A stretch of DNA of 64,000 nt from the NCBI GenBank assembly GCA_002633025.1, contig NMRB01000701.1, positions 191,058 to 255,057 on the forward strand, written 5' to 3'. The notes under the pieces are model-generated. The model saw nothing but the letters and a program-made list of their open reading frames with translations, did no database searches and was not told where the DNA came from. The translations under genes were made by a program, and so were the position numbers. Below, piece after piece: positions 1-12,265 of the stretch (its first letter is position 1; each line of letters begins with the position of its first letter). Source of the stretch: Notospermus geniculatus (taxonomy: Eukaryota > Nemertea > Pilidiophora > Heteronemertea > Lineidae).

Positions 1-1198
1 TAGTTTTTTCTTTACCTCCGCGTCTGTTTGGAATAGGAAGTAGGAGAACACATCACTGCAGTGAGGAGTGCAATCTTTTTTCATATTCCTATTTAGTGCT
101 TGGGTCTCCAAAGTTTACACTGTTAGAAATAACAGAAGATTTTACAGAAAATCTGTGCAGCAGAGTCCCCAGCACTGGATCTGTAAAATTACAGAGTGAT
201 CTGTAAAACTACAGACTTAAGTAAATGTTAACAGAGACTTGACTGGAGGCTGACCAAATTATATTTTCATACTGCTCTCAGAAGGCATCATAATGGGATG
301 TCCAATGGAGTCCAACCAATACAGGAAAACATGAATCATACCATAAAAAAATTATGTAAATTTACAGAAAGTGCTGGGGACTCTGCTGCAGGCACTTTCT
401 GTAAAATTACTGCAAAATTACTACTGTAAAATTAATAATTTCTAACAGTGTAGGAATATTGGTTATTCACCGACATTTCTGCCCACCCGATATTTATCTT
501 TCATATCAAAGTAGATTTCGCCATTTTTATGGAACTCGGCCTCCGTACGAACCACGAATCTCACGTGGAGAGGCACCTTACGGTTTTTATTCGTCTCATC
601 TTAAAATTCTAAACGTTTTCTGACTTTCGAAAGGCATTATTTTCTTATGTGAGTACGCTATCCTGGCGATTCGAAAGTTCTACCCAAAAGTTTTTTTCTC
701 AAGATTCCGAATGGCTGCCGTGAAGATCACCGACAATCCCAGGGAGACGGTACAGCAAACGTTCTGAGAGATTCATGACAAGTGTCGCAGCCATCACAAC
801 TTTTTGATTCTCTCTTAAATAATTGATAGGTTGTGTCAACGTTAGTGTCAACACAATTTCCGCGTATTTTTCTGATCACGCGGCCACATCGTCAGGAAGA
901 AGAAATATTTACTGCTTGGCGGAGATATTGGAACCATTAAATGAGTAAATCTCCGATCTCATAAGTTGTATTATTTTCTGTTCTGTTTTTATCACTTCTG
1001 TTGATGGTACCCAGATTAGGTGCAGAGGGGAATGACCGGACTCCTTTAGTCTCCAGTTTTTACGCTCTTCCCACTTTTTCCGAACATTTGCACCCCGTCA
1101 TAACAGGTAAACGCGCACGATAAGATCACTGACGGAAAGTTTATCGATTTTGCCGTAAAATACACCTCCATTGCCAGCCTTTTATGGATCCAATGGGT
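1..1198. repeat. Segmental duplication, copy 1 (interrupted by a MITE)
   Basis: This stretch aligns with 14500-15354 in the same orientation, with scattered substitutions and short indels, until similarity stops abruptly after a shared GGGT at 1198/15354. It runs off the window start, so the true left end is unseen. The 333-bp difference in length is an inserted element at 118-450. A short frame beginning ATGGCTGCCGTG is cut here by TGA at 765-767, whereas copy 2 reads through; neither copy resembles a protein I know. Confidence 0.93.
118..450. mobile_element. 333-bp inverted-repeat DNA element (MITE), TA target duplication
   Basis: The element starts CACTGTTAGAAAT and ends with the exact reverse complement ATTTCTAACAGTG. 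A second, inner inverted pair (around 161-176 and 372-390, GCAGAGTCCCCAGCAC type) extends the fold. It is flanked by TA at 116-117 and 451-452. The duplicated region at 14611-14620 has the uninterrupted site with a single TA, so this is a filled/empty pair. The TA duplication fits the Tc1/mariner superfamily. No transposase frame is present, so it is non-autonomous. Confidence 0.92.
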
Positions 1199-1885
1199 AC
1201 AACAGTGGCTTTTGACGGCTCAAGCATCATCAGCGCCATCTTTTGGTGATACTGTTCTGACACTTCAATTTTTCCGTCAACAATGCCAGCGTTCACTGTT
1301 TAGTAGACGATAGGCCTAACTAACAAGAAATGACGCATTTACCTGAACCTTCTAAATATTCTTAGTGGCGCCATCGTGGTGATCACTCCCGAGATTGCAA
1401 ATGGTACAATTTACTTAAGAACTTGGAAGAAATTTTGAAAATAATATTATAGAATGTTTCGAATCCTCTATATTAGGCTATTTTCTAGTCTACCTCTCTT
1501 TTTACCGGATGCAGGACTTATATTTTGCTGAGAGTTCTTCTTCGATCTTGTAGATGAAGGACGAAGGCGGCAGCATTTGAAAACGTAAGGAACGAGAAAA
1601 ACGACGATGTGCAGTTATATTTCATTTGATTTGATTTATTCATCAACGAAAAGAATCAAATTTTGCAGTCGAGCAACTAGAGACCTGCATCTATCCAATC
1701 TGTTAAATTGAGTTCGGCTACCTGTAATGAAATTCACTTAGAGTAATTGGTTTTATTTTTTCAATTATTTATCAGGATATTCATTACTTTTGACCGATGG
1801 AGATATTGAACAATCATTGCCCTTGTGACCGATTCTGATGATAGCGGACATCGTTAGTCAAGTTTTAACTGTGTACGATTATTAC

Positions 1886-1945
1886 TACATGTACTGTTAC
1901 TGTACAGTACGTACATGTAGTACGTACATGTACATGTACGTGTAC
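1886..1945. repeat. ACATGTAC/GTAC palindromic-word cluster
   Basis: Overlapping self-complementary words (ACATGTAC, CTGTACAG, CGTACG) fill about 60 bases. The same words recur across the window, with denser clusters at 9586-9612, 22995-23110, 36376-36410, 38354-38380, 42514-42560 and 52121-52154. This looks like a genome-wide over-represented word rather than a single element. Confidence 0.7.
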
Positions 1946-2064
1946 TAAATCCAACTTATAATCATTATTTCTCCATTGGAGAACGATTGCAAGGAAAGAA
2001 AATGCCTTCTTTTAGATCAAGCTGTTTGCAGCGCCATCACGAGGTCAAATATATAAAAACTGAC

Positions 2065-2174
2065 CTTTTGGACCGCTGCTCTCCTGGCCATCATGATATC
2101 ATCTACAAAACGGCCGGCCATTGGCTCGTTCAGATTTAGGACAGCTGTGACACCATCATCAGCTGTGATGTCAT
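2065..2174 (-). CDS. Candidate internal exon, unrecognised protein
   Basis: Read on the minus strand, an open frame follows an in-frame TAA and gives a protein-like string that includes the segment TAVLNLNEPMAGRFVDDIMM. It ends at CAAAAG followed by GTCAGT, an acceptable splice donor with the boundary at 2065. The proposed acceptor (TTAAG) lacks a clear pyrimidine tract, which is the main weakness. I do not recognise the family. With no neighbouring exon found, chance remains quite possible. Confidence 0.18.
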
Positions 2175-4074
2175 TGACTTAATGACAATTCTTTTGTGGT
2201 ATAGCGAGATAGTATCTCGCTGTTTAAACACAGCCCGAGCCGCATGCTGATACCACGAATAGCAAGTTACCAAGCGGTACGACAGCACCAGCAGCATCAC
2301 CTGCCACTGCACATTCTACACTCTGTTATTATCTGGCAGCTGTTCTCGATTCGTAGTCATTTCAATTTTGAAACTACATGATGTTTTTTATTAAAGAGAG
2401 TATATTGCGTGGTATAAGTCACGACTGCGGATGATGGCAGAAAGACGTAAAGGTGAAATGTCAGTGATTTTTTGGTCTTTGGCGTTCCAATCTCCTTCGT
2501 CACGTGTTTTCGTAAGTTTCATACGAAGAAAACTGGAAACAACGTTGGAATACATAATTTATTTTTGTTTAAAGCCAAAATAGTAAAGAACTTTGCTGAA
2601 TTTCGTAATAGTTTTGTTTTTGGTTCGAATATGGTAAAGACGATGTCTGATGATACATGTACATGTATTTCAGCCAATCAGGAAGCGCTTCTGTCCTTCA
2701 TGTTTAAAAAGTTAGAAGATGATAATAGAATCTCTACACGTCGTCACTCGATAAAATATCTTTTGGTGGCACGAGTCCATACGCAGAGAAAAGCCAACCA
2801 GCCAGCCAGCTGTAAAGGGCAGACAATTTTGTCATCCTTAAGATCACTCTCGAGATTTGAGGTCGTAATGGAATCAAAATTTATGGTTCCTCGACCGAGT
2901 AACGAGCGGTCGTGAAATAGATTTTGACGTACACGACAGGCTTCCGAGGGTCTGTACACACTGATAAGTCCTACATGGTGCATGAGGGTAAACCAGATTT
3001 CGTCATGTTTAGCTGGAAGCACATTAAATCAACAGGGAAAGCAGTATACATTTATCGTAGTTTATAGTAGTTACTGTTAGTATTTACTATTAGTAGTTAC
3101 TATTAGCAAAATTTCATAATGAATTTTGGAATGTATTGTTGAATACTACTTGTACATGTAGTACTACGGATAAGCGTTTTATATAGCTTTTTTTACTGAA
3201 AAGGGGCGCCTGTTTTGGAAATGTTGCGACTTGTTTCGGGGTTGGTCTACACTCTGCAACATTATCAAAAGATGTTTTCAAATTGTTCTGCAAAAGTTGC
3301 AGGTCCGGTCCACACTGTCAACAAACCGAAAAGAACGGTGTTTTGGAAATGTTGCAGCTGGATGTTTTTAAAATGTTTTGGCAATGTTGATGGTGTAGGC
3401 AGGCCTTAAAACATGATCAGAAACACCGAGGAAACATTTGCTGCATAATGGTTAATTGCTTGATACCGTTCGTTTTATTTTCTATTGTTTCCACCATGCT
3501 CGACTGAAATTTAAAGCGCTGATTTTCAAGTTCCATTGACGATTAGTCGCCTTGAAAAGCTTTTACCAGAACAAAGAATATTTCCCATTAAAAACCGAAT
3601 GACTAATAACGGCAATTTGGCGAGCAGTTGACGACTAGTTTTGTTTAAGTAGGTTTCAATTGTACGTAAATATTACATGGGCATGTAGCTCACATTTGAT
3701 AAAAAATGGCCGATGAGGTGGTTTTAGGATTTATCGGGGAGGGGAGAGTTCTAGGAGATATNATGTACCGGGGACAAATATTTGGAGTGGGGGCAAAGTC
3801 CGGGGGCATAAATCCGGGGAGATCCTGATACCCGATGAGATTTATAGGTCTGTCACACTTGACACCAGATTTGCTCACTTTTCACTACGATGTGGCCACA
3901 CTGGCCACACCATAATAGCGAACCGCCTGAATGACGTACATGTAGGACTTGTCAATTTCACTGCGTGAGGGGTGTGCTGCGATTAATACGCCGAACATTC
4001 TGGCGTAGTGGACCAGGCTAATGAAGACTTTATAGATTCTGAAGACAATCTCATAACAATCTCGTACTGAAAAA

Positions 4075-4112
4075 TGCTACTCAGATTAAAAACTGCTACT
4101 CAGATTAAAAAC
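4075..4112. repeat. 19-bp tandem duplication
   Basis: The unit TGCTACTCAGATTAAAAAC occurs twice, head to tail and without change. Confidence 0.95.
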
Positions 4113-5586
4113 CACCAAATGTACATTAGATGGACACGTAGCACAGAAGGGCAGGATTTTTCCTACTGTTTTTATGATCAATAGCACTTAATGAGTGAAT
4201 TAATATCGGTCGTATAATTAACTGATGGATTTCATACAGCTTAAATCAATTTTAGCTTGTCATATCTCTTTATTCATGTATTCATGGCCATGAAGGAGAT
4301 AGTTGTAACGTCCGAAATGAATTAAGTGATCCGGGTTCGAATGGGCGAAAAACAGGGACGCAACTCCCATTTGCATTCATATGTATTTTCAAGACATGCT
4401 TCGAGTTATATGCTGAATTCCGGTTTGTGTGATACGACCCTGGGAAGGAAAATTGAAAATATCCGAAAACGACAAAGAGGCGTCATTACAAATACTTAGT
4501 CTGGCCATGTCCTTCCTTCCCGACATTTCCAATTATCCCGACAGGTATTACTGCAACTTAGACTACGAGATAAACAAGACGTTATTGTATCATCTGCAAA
4601 GTAGCGATAACGGGAGCTACGAACGATCAGGTAGTATACCGAGGGTAAGGAATGCCATCCATCAATTTCTTCGTGAATAATGATGATAAATTATGGAATT
4701 TAATTGTCACTTTTTCGAATTAAGCGCCTGATTTATTCAATAAGTGAGTGTTTAATGCGTAATCATATTTGCATTGTCTACGTGGTTAAACGTAGAATCA
4801 GTGGGTAGACGTGCAACCCAAAGGCAGACATCACTGTGACGAATTCTGTGGCGACGTTCCCTGTATGGGGTGCGCTGTAAAACGAGAGTGGCACATTCAT
4901 CTGTCCCTACTGAAATGTCATGGTCTCTACCAGTTTACTGTACGGAAACACTGGGATTGGAACTGTAGAAAACGTTACATTGGCTGATTTAGCTGCGTCG
5001 GGCAATCGGCCGATTGAGGATCCTTGCCTGACTTCACGGTACGAAACTGCTCCTCGTCGGGAACAGAACACACCCAGACTGGCTGATCCTTTCTCCGATA
5101 TCGCGACAGATGAGATAATCTACAGCACCAGTTCCACCAGGGGGATTTCCATTTCGATGTTCACCTGTTCAGACATCTAATTAGAAGTTAATTAATGCCC
5201 GCGAGGCATTAATTAGCTCGTCGTTAATCAACTCTCATTTCTGCCTTCGGTAAAACCTGGAGGAGATGGAGAGTGATGTGTCATACAGGAGTAGGTTCGT
5301 CACTAATTTTCTGCGAGCAAGTCTTTGTAAAAGACAGACTGGCGTAAACAAATTCTACATCGGTAATATAATTTTTCTCCCCCAGGAGGGCAGTAAAATA
5401 GAAATAAAGTAACAGTACACTAATAATGTTTCTCGTGTTTCTAAGTGTAGTTACTCACGTCTAGTCAGATTGTGAAATCTAAATGTCAGGAATTTTATTC
5501 AGATGGTTCTAAAAATATTGCTTTGGGTCTTGGTTCTCCTGGTTGGATGGAGTCAAAAGCAGACGATCAGCTCTATTGAAAAAAAA

Positions 5587-5700
5587 TTCCACCCGTAAAT
5601 GTTTTTTTGAAACATAATTTTGAGATATATAAGACAGAAGTATTTTTTACCCGCAAATGATTTTTTGAAAGATAATTTCTTGAGATACAAAAAGGAAGTT
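5587..5700. repeat. Two diverged tandem units of about 57 bp
   Basis: Units at 5587-5641 and 5642-5700 share an ACCCGYAAATG box, a run of T, GAAA, ATAATTT and GAGATA in the same order. They differ by substitutions and small indels, so this is an old tandem duplication in AT-rich DNA. Confidence 0.75.
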
Positions 5701-6855
5701 TTTTAACGGTAAAACTAAACGTTGCATGTTGCAATGGAATACATTATTCTATTCAATGCCCCTCTGCATTAATACGTTCTTTTCAAAAGTGTTAGGAGAG
5801 TGCCCCGAGGTAGAGGTCTCAAAGCCTCGTGAATGTCCCCAAAATGCTTGCGTGATACGTACTTCTAAGAAACAAGCCCTAGATTTCGGCATACATGGAA
5901 AAAAACTGCAGGCAGAGCTCTTATGTATTCAGATTAGGGCACAGTACATTTTACACTACACTAACTCGCTGTGGCTTTAACCTGACATTGACTATAGTCA
6001 TGACCTTCACCTTCCGATTGCACATGTCATATATTAATCCTACATCTATCTCTTCATTCACGCAACTATCAATATTTCGCATATCAATAATACACCAATC
6101 AAATGCAACCGCAGACTTATCAATTTTAAATCGGCAAGGCCAATTGTCAGAATGTCAGCTACTGACAACAGGCCGTCTGCCCGAATAAATGCACACCAAA
6201 TGCTAATGGTGATTTTATTTTGGAGTAGCACTTTAGATACATAGCCTGTTGACCAAACGTATTTTTCGTTGCATTGATGTTGTCATCACCTTCGACTGTT
6301 TGCATTTTTTATGGTGCGGGGAGTAGTCCGAAGGCGAATTGTGACTGCCGGCCAGGCATTGTTTGCGTTGCAGAATGGCACGACTCTTCACAAAGTTTGG
6401 AAGCCGTAAGGTGAATGGGTGACCCGGTGAGGGCACAGGGCCGGTAAGTCTAGTGATGACTTGAGAAAAATACTGGACATCATGCGCATTGTTCGCACAA
6501 AGCAACAAGCGCCATCTTCATGCTGATGTCACAGCTGGTCGCATTACTTTATCATCGTCCAATGAACGATAGATTGAGTTATTTCTTCGCTCATCTGCCA
6601 TCTGACGCTGCGGTCACCGATGGTCCTTTGTCTTTGTGCACGCTAATGAATGCATCAGGCCGAGAATAATACACCGTGATGTGGCATCGTCCGTACGCCT
6701 TTGTGGAATACACGACCCACTGAGTTCACCTGCGGGAGATGGTACTGCACGTCAAGCGTCAATGCAAGTTGAAGGTAGTCGAGGTGGGGGCGTCTCAGTA
6801 ACGTTTTATCTTGGATAAATATCTGTCCTTCTTCTGTTTTGCTTTTCTGCCTTAA

Positions 6856-7063
6856 AGGAGTCCGGTATTTCCACTTTTTTTCGACAGCCGGCGCCACCGC
6901 GGCCACTCTCCAACCCAAGGGACTAACTACGTTGTCGGCGAATGGACCCGATCGATTGCGTACATTTTGTAATGGATTTTTGTAGTTCGTGTTTGCTGCC
7001 GCTAGGTGGCTCCCTCTACGTCGGCAGTCAAAATACCTGTTAGAGATCGGATACCGTGCTCCT
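6856..7063. mobile_element. 208-bp MITE with TTAA target duplication
   Basis: The ends are AGGAGTCCGGTATTTCC and GGATACCGTGCTCCT, an imperfect terminal inverted repeat. Each end abuts TTAA (6852-6855 and 7064-7067). A TTAA target is typical of the piggyBac and Kolobok superfamilies. A minus-strand open frame of 178 codons (6655-7191) spans the element and is best read as chance, not a transposase. The element at 13438-13687 has related ends. Confidence 0.85.
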
Positions 7064-7284
7064 TTAAGTATAAGACAGAATAAAATTCCCGAATGTATTC
7101 GTGCTTTGCAAACTACAAAAAATATGGAAGTCAGCCCGCTGTGGACAGTGATATTCCTTTCGTCAGTTACAGTTGGCTGAAACAGTAGCACTGGGAGAAA
7201 CAGGAAGAAGGAAAAACTCTGGAGAAGATTGGGTGACCCGGTGAAAATTCTTTCCGTCAGAAGATACCGATATGGACCAAGCTC

Positions 7285-7460
7285 AGGTGTAAAGTTTTTC
7301 AGTGTTTCCGTGTGTCAGTGTTCCCCCTTTTGTTCTGGAAACACTGGCAGATAGATCAACACGTTTCTCTGTGTGTCCTCCATTGTCGCGTCGCGGCTTA
7401 TTCCGTCAGACAATAGCAGCGGAACACTCGCAGATGGGGAACGCTGAAAAACGTTACACC
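7285..7460. mobile_element. MITE, GGTGTAA-end family, copy 1
   Basis: Terminal inverted repeats of about 23 bp: GGTGTAAAGTTTTTCAGTG at the left and its imperfect complement CGCTGAAAAACGTTACACC at the right. The interior, with CATTGTCGCGTCGCGGCTTA, matches the copies at 19222-19404 and 53071-53372. No coding capacity. I cannot define a target duplication at this copy. Confidence 0.85.
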
Positions 7461-8151
7461 GGTCTTTCGCAAATATACCTAGATCTAGTCAGCATTCGCT
7501 GTACATCGCTTGTGTCTTTCAAAGAAGCTACTGGTACCTCGTCCGGTTACAAATCGTAGACGCATTGTGTTCTTCCTAATCTCCGTTTTCGACTGATTGC
7601 CTCCGATCAGAATTGTTGGTCCTTGGTAATCCAATAGCTTAACGTTCCAGTCAAATCGTATTCCACTCCTGACGTAAACACTGACTTTATCAGGGAAACG
7701 AATCCAATTTTATTCAAATCGAACTGGTTTGGCATCAACTTTTCATCCTGGCCAGCTGCACGATTTTTTTGAGACGTGCCCAATCTGTCATCGTTAGTGA
7801 CAGTAGAGTTAATTCTATCTTCAGCCTGACGCCCGATCGATACGACCAGGGATGATCTATCGGGGAGTCACATAAACCTCTCATACATCCCGCCACAATC
7901 AGCTGGATACATTCCCTTATCAATACCGTAAAACTATGATCATATTGGTTACACTTATTGGTGATAATTATCTGATATGGCCGGCGAAACAAGAGGCATT
8001 AAGTGATTTAGAGGTCTCTGATTGGGTGCAAAATTGATAGATATCTTGGGCAGAGATAGGCACGTCGCATGCATGTTCCTACGTAAACGGGGTCGATGAC
8101 CTTAAAGATAACGGGTACATACAATGTATTTTCCCAAATGCACAAAACATC

Positions 8152-8220
8152 AAATTTTCCTTATCTTTTGTTTGGGACAATAGTTTAAGGGAAATTAAGA
8201 TGTTTTATGCCAACGGCCCC
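8152..8220. mobile_element. Truncated GGGCC-end hairpin element (subfamily D)
   Basis: In reverse orientation this matches most of the complete element at 39165-39256, sharing CTTATCTTTTGTTTGG and TTTAAGGGAAAT and ending near GATGTTTTATGCCAACGGCCCC. The distal left arm is missing. It abuts the element that begins at about 8215. Confidence 0.75.
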
Positions 8221-8343
8221 TAAACCCAACTTCATAAAAGTACTTAAGTCTAAGTGTGACACTTATCCTTTGTTCAACACAAAAGATACATGTAAGTATC
8301 ACACTTTGACTTAAGTAGGTTTATGAATATGGAATATGGACCC
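8215..8343. mobile_element. GGGYCC-end hairpin element (subfamily B), copy 1
   Basis: It shares with 62459-62567 a long near-identical interior (CTTAAGTCTAAGTGTGACAC, then TTCAACACAAAAGAT) and the right end TTTATGAATATGGACCC. The left end is degraded, and the right end carries an extra AATATGGA repeat. It folds back through the CTTAAGT arms. No coding potential. Confidence 0.8.
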
Positions 8344-8864
8344 TGGACCTTGAGTTTGTTTTCACAATGTGACGTATTGACTTCAGGCCCCTCTGTGTAT
8401 TCCCTAGCCAAAATACGGATACTTATAAAGTAAGCTAGAGTAATAACCCAGAATTTATCTTTGAGGTAGCCTGGCATAGGGAAGAAAGCGTTTTTATGAC
8501 TACGCTAAGACCCCACACCCTCTCGGTACGAAGCGGGTGTCGGTATCTCTTCATTTGAATGGTGACGTATCTATCGTGCAAATATTGGGAAATAGACCAT
8601 CCATCCGATGCTGATGAGGGATCAAGGTACGACAGGCCAGAAATGCTTTGAAATCACGAAATCAGTCACTAGTAAGATATAAAGCAAATGAACCCAACTA
8701 TACATACACGTATGTATTTGGTGTCATATCATATCACGAGATCTGTTTTCTTACTTTATGGTTGGTAAATGATTAGTAATACTATTGATCATGATGATTA
8801 AAGGACCGCAAATACCCAGCGGCTTTTATTCTCATCACCGGGATAATTAACATGGCGAAGGTTA
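8301..8864. repeat. Direct duplication, copy 1 (probable haplotype overlap)
   Basis: Copy 1 of a 564-bp segment that restarts at 8866, straight after the N at 8865. The two copies differ only by sparse substitutions and one- or two-base indels. See 8866-9433. Confidence 0.95.
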
Positions 8865-8865
8865 N

Positions 8866-9433
8866 ACACTTTGACTTAAGTAGGTTTATGAATATGGAAT
8901 ATGGACCCTGGACCTTGAGTTTGTTTTCACAATGTGACGTATTGACTTCAGGCCCCTCTGTGTATTCCCCAGCCAAAATACGGATACTTATAAAGTAAGC
9001 TAGAGTAATAACCCAGAATTTATCTTTGAGGTAGCCTGGCATAGGGAAGAAAGCGTTTTTATGACTACGCTAAGACCCCACACCCTCTCGGTACGAAGCG
9101 GGTGTCGGTATCTCTTCATTTGAATGGTGACGAATCTATCGTGCAAATATTGGAAAATAGACCATCCATCCGATGCTGATGAGGGATCAAGGTACGACAG
9201 CCCCAGAAATGCTTTGAAATCACGAAATCAGTCACAAGTAAGATATAAAAGCAAATGAACCCAACTCACATACACGTACTATGTATTTGGTGTCATATCA
9301 TATCACGAGATCTGTTTTCTGACTTTATGGTTGGTAAATGATTAGTAATACTATTGATCATGATGATTAAAGGACCGCAAATACCCAGCGGCTTTTATTC
9401 TCATCACCGGGATAATTAACATGGCGAAGGTTA
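8866..9433. repeat. Direct duplication, copy 2 (probable assembly artefact)
   Basis: The copy starts at the first base after the single N and runs to GGTTA at 9433, beyond which unique sequence continues (CGGCCACC). Copy 1 ends in the same GGTTA just before the N. Two contig ends carrying the same allelic sequence and joined by a placeholder N would look exactly like this. The paired minus-strand frames here are noncoding by-products. Confidence 0.9.
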
Positions 9434-12089
9434 CGGCCACCAGTACTTCCCGTCACGCATACGTTATCAGTTGATATCGTTAATGGTTAATGGTCACAAA
9501 ATCGGTTTAATAGTGGTTAGGATACTAAATTGTATTTTATCAGGAACTGATGTGTGAATCTGGAAGGTTAGGGCGTAATGCTAGGTACATGTACTGTACA
9601 TGTACGTACAGTAGCTTGCAGACCTGCACCGATTTCATTTGCCAACGTGAATTTGGAATTTGGTATTTCGTACTTCGTGTTTCGTCAGAGATTGCGAAAC
9701 CTCGCTAATATCGAAGCCGATATCGCCCAGTCTGCGGGGGCTGGCGAGACCGCTTGCGATATCGCCGTGTGTGCTGGCTTTAGGAAAGTTTGACCTGTGT
9801 AGCTGAATCTATAGCCTGTGAAATGACATATTGTTCGAAATATACACATGTGCCAGGCATTTATTGTATGAACTTACATTCAATCACTAGCAATGATTTA
9901 CATAGGATGTATCTGTAACATGTGCCTGGATGTTTCGATTACCTTGGTCGAAACTTTGAATAGAAATCCAAGGAAAATTCACAATACATGTAGGCCTACA
10001 TATATATTTGGGTAAGAGGGATGTTGATTTTTTCTTGACAAATTAAGCCAGATGGAACTGGTTGACCGACATATAATCCTAACGCTGTTGACGTATTCAG
10101 TTTCACTTTCTGGCCCACTCGACGGAGTGTTAACTTCAGATTTTATATCATATGTCAGTGTGCAACTGTGAGGGCCCTTAAAACAATGGCAACAATCGAT
10201 CTTTCACCCATTTTGGCCTACTCTATAGAGTTTATTTCTGAAATACAGCTCCACTGACATGGGCACTAATGGAAATCAATTTCAACCTAATAACTTGCAA
10301 TTTTAATTGCTGCAGTATTTCCGAAATTTGCATTAAGTAGCCGATACTGTGTCATGATCTTGGTCGACAATTTACCTATTTTTTTATTTCACAACATTGG
10401 CCTCGGCAGTGTAAGGCAGTTTGCCTTCACAGTGCATGTAGTTTATGCCATTAAATATCCCCTGTTTTTTTTCTGATGGCCAATTAGGTCTAAAATTCAT
10501 GTATTCCGTCGTTAACAAATCACCAGCTGGCGTCTGCATCTAATTTTACAACAGTAATCGCAAACATGTACAAATAGTGATTATTATTACGATATTTTTC
10601 AAAATGAAATATGTACCATGTTACATCTGTCCTTGTCAGAATGAATAGACCCGTGGCGTCACGCAATGCTATTTTCGCAATCATTTATTTTACTACCAAC
10701 TGTGTTCAAACAATGATGGCTGGACGGGAGATTTATTTTCCGTGGCGTACATGTATATAGTGGTGTGTTTTTTCTCTGACCACACATGCTGTGCAGAGAG
10801 CAGTACTTTACACGCAAATTTACAGTGCTCTGCGCACGTTCAGAAGAACTGTTTCTGGTAGCCTACATGTATAATGCATTAAGCAAGAAGTGTGGAAACA
10901 CTGTTTTGTGCTGCTCTTCACTGGATCTTCCATTTTTTATTCATGCACAGAGCTATAATAAGCCCAGATTTGCAGAATGTTAACAGTTTCTAAATTTGGC
11001 AGAGATGCAAAGAAAAGGCTACTTTTTTGATTTTTTTTCTTTTTAAATTGTAAAACTTTATTTTTCTGTTTACAGACATCACACATACGTACATGTACAT
11101 TTACCCATCAATATACACATACGCATCGTTTTACATTTTACAGTGGTGAACTGACAAACTTTACATAGGCCTACAGAATTAAAAAGCAGGGCATATTAAC
11201 GATTATAATGTTCAGAATTGAAGATCAGGGTACGTCAGCGGTTTGTAGTAAGCTTATTTGAAGGTTGATTACATTTGATTTTAAGTTGTTGCACTGAAAT
11301 TATAACAAGTTGATTTCTCAGCACGTTGCAATTCAATTGAAAAAAGTATAACACACCCAATGGAAGTATTACTGCATGGTAATATAAAATGTCATTTGAC
11401 TTTGTCGACACTAACTTGATTTACTGAGAAAAAAATGTGTGTCCTGTAAATGCAAAATTAAACAAAATACATGTAAGTCATCGACGAATTACATGTACAA
11501 GTTCCAAGTGAAATGGACCACAAAGTTATCAGCTCACATGTGCAACAAAGAATTGTTTACACATTTTTTGTATGGTTGTACATGTACATAAATGTGAGAG
11601 GCTTCTGTAGTCTGGTTCCCCGCTTCAAGCACATTAGATCCGCAAGCTAATTCGTATGTTGAGTTGACGCATCATGAATCTTCCATGTCTATAATTGATC
11701 TCAAGCCTAAATAAGCAAGCGCTGAACCGAGTGAATGTTCTATTAGCAGTAATCAACGGATGCCCTTTAACTGAGCGTGATATCTTGTTAGTATTAGCGC
11801 GTCAAGTAACACTCAACGATGCAAGAATTAGAAGTCAAGGCTGTCCCAGGTATTTACATTGGAGGTATGAAATATATCTAGTCTACAGTATGATCAATTT
11901 TCAAATGGTTGTCCTTCCAACGCAGAGACGTCAAAATCCTCGGGGTGCAGGTATTTGAAAAACATGGAGTCTGGAGAAATGGACTCGTGGATCGCTGGAC
12001 AAGGAATGTACCGGTAGGGTGGGCGTCCAGTAATCGGAATCGAGAACTGAGCGTCAAATATGCCATGATCAACTCTATATAAAACATTG
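9434..12089. other. No gene recognised
   Basis: AT-rich DNA with frequent ACATGTAC and TAGGCCTA words (9586-9612, 9989-10000, 11090-11170, 11468-11600). The only open frames are short (65-87 codons) and without features. I see no fold-back element or splice-bounded frame that I can support. Confidence 0.6.
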
Positions 12090-12265
12090 GGTGAAATAAA
12101 TCTGCAGCAGGAGAAAGCCGGAGTACCCAGAAAAAAATATGCGTTGTCAGAGATAGTCACCCTCTCTATCACACACAGGAAGAGCGGGTCCGGGCCGGAA
12201 TCGAACCCGGAACCTCCGACAGCCCATTCCGTTGTGATGCACACCTTTCCAGTCGTAAAAGGAAA
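12090..12265 (-). mobile_element. tRNA-derived SINE, minus strand
   Basis: On the minus strand, 12208-12197 reads GGGTTCGATTCC, a good Pol III B-box (T-arm). Upstream is a degenerate tRNA-like half with a GTGCATCACAACGG segment. Downstream (12130-12110) is a body motif, GGGTACTCCGGCTTTCTCC, of a kind I recall from tRNA-derived SINEs of many marine animals. The A-box is poor and both outer ends are uncertain. The open frames on both strands here are incidental. Confidence 0.7.

Larger units (their letters stand above)
1199..6851. other. Mostly unassigned sequence
   Basis: No gene is convincing here apart from the weak exon candidate at 2065-2174. It holds an ACATGTAC cluster (1886-1945), a perfect 19-bp palindrome (2203-2221), a 19-bp tandem duplication (4075-4112), a paired-TAAT palindrome (5192-5216) and a tandem of about 57 bp (5587-5700). 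The frame at 2472-2915 (147 codons) has no recognisable domain and is probably chance. An N lies at 3762. Confidence 0.6.

Noticed and set aside
4329-4355. B-box-like GGGTTCGAATG that might mark a tRNA or SINE
   Set aside because: No A-box at a sensible distance, no tRNA fold, and no flanking duplication.
4507-4644. Possible first exon with a GCCATGT start and a GTAAGG donor
   Set aside because: The frame is open but short, the codon pattern is unremarkable, and no acceptor-bounded partner was found. Kept out of the feature list as below threshold.
6655-7191. Longest minus-strand open frame (178 codons)
   Set aside because: It runs straight through a 208-bp TTAA-flanked MITE and has no recognisable domain. 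A few frames this long are near the chance expectation in 64 kb.
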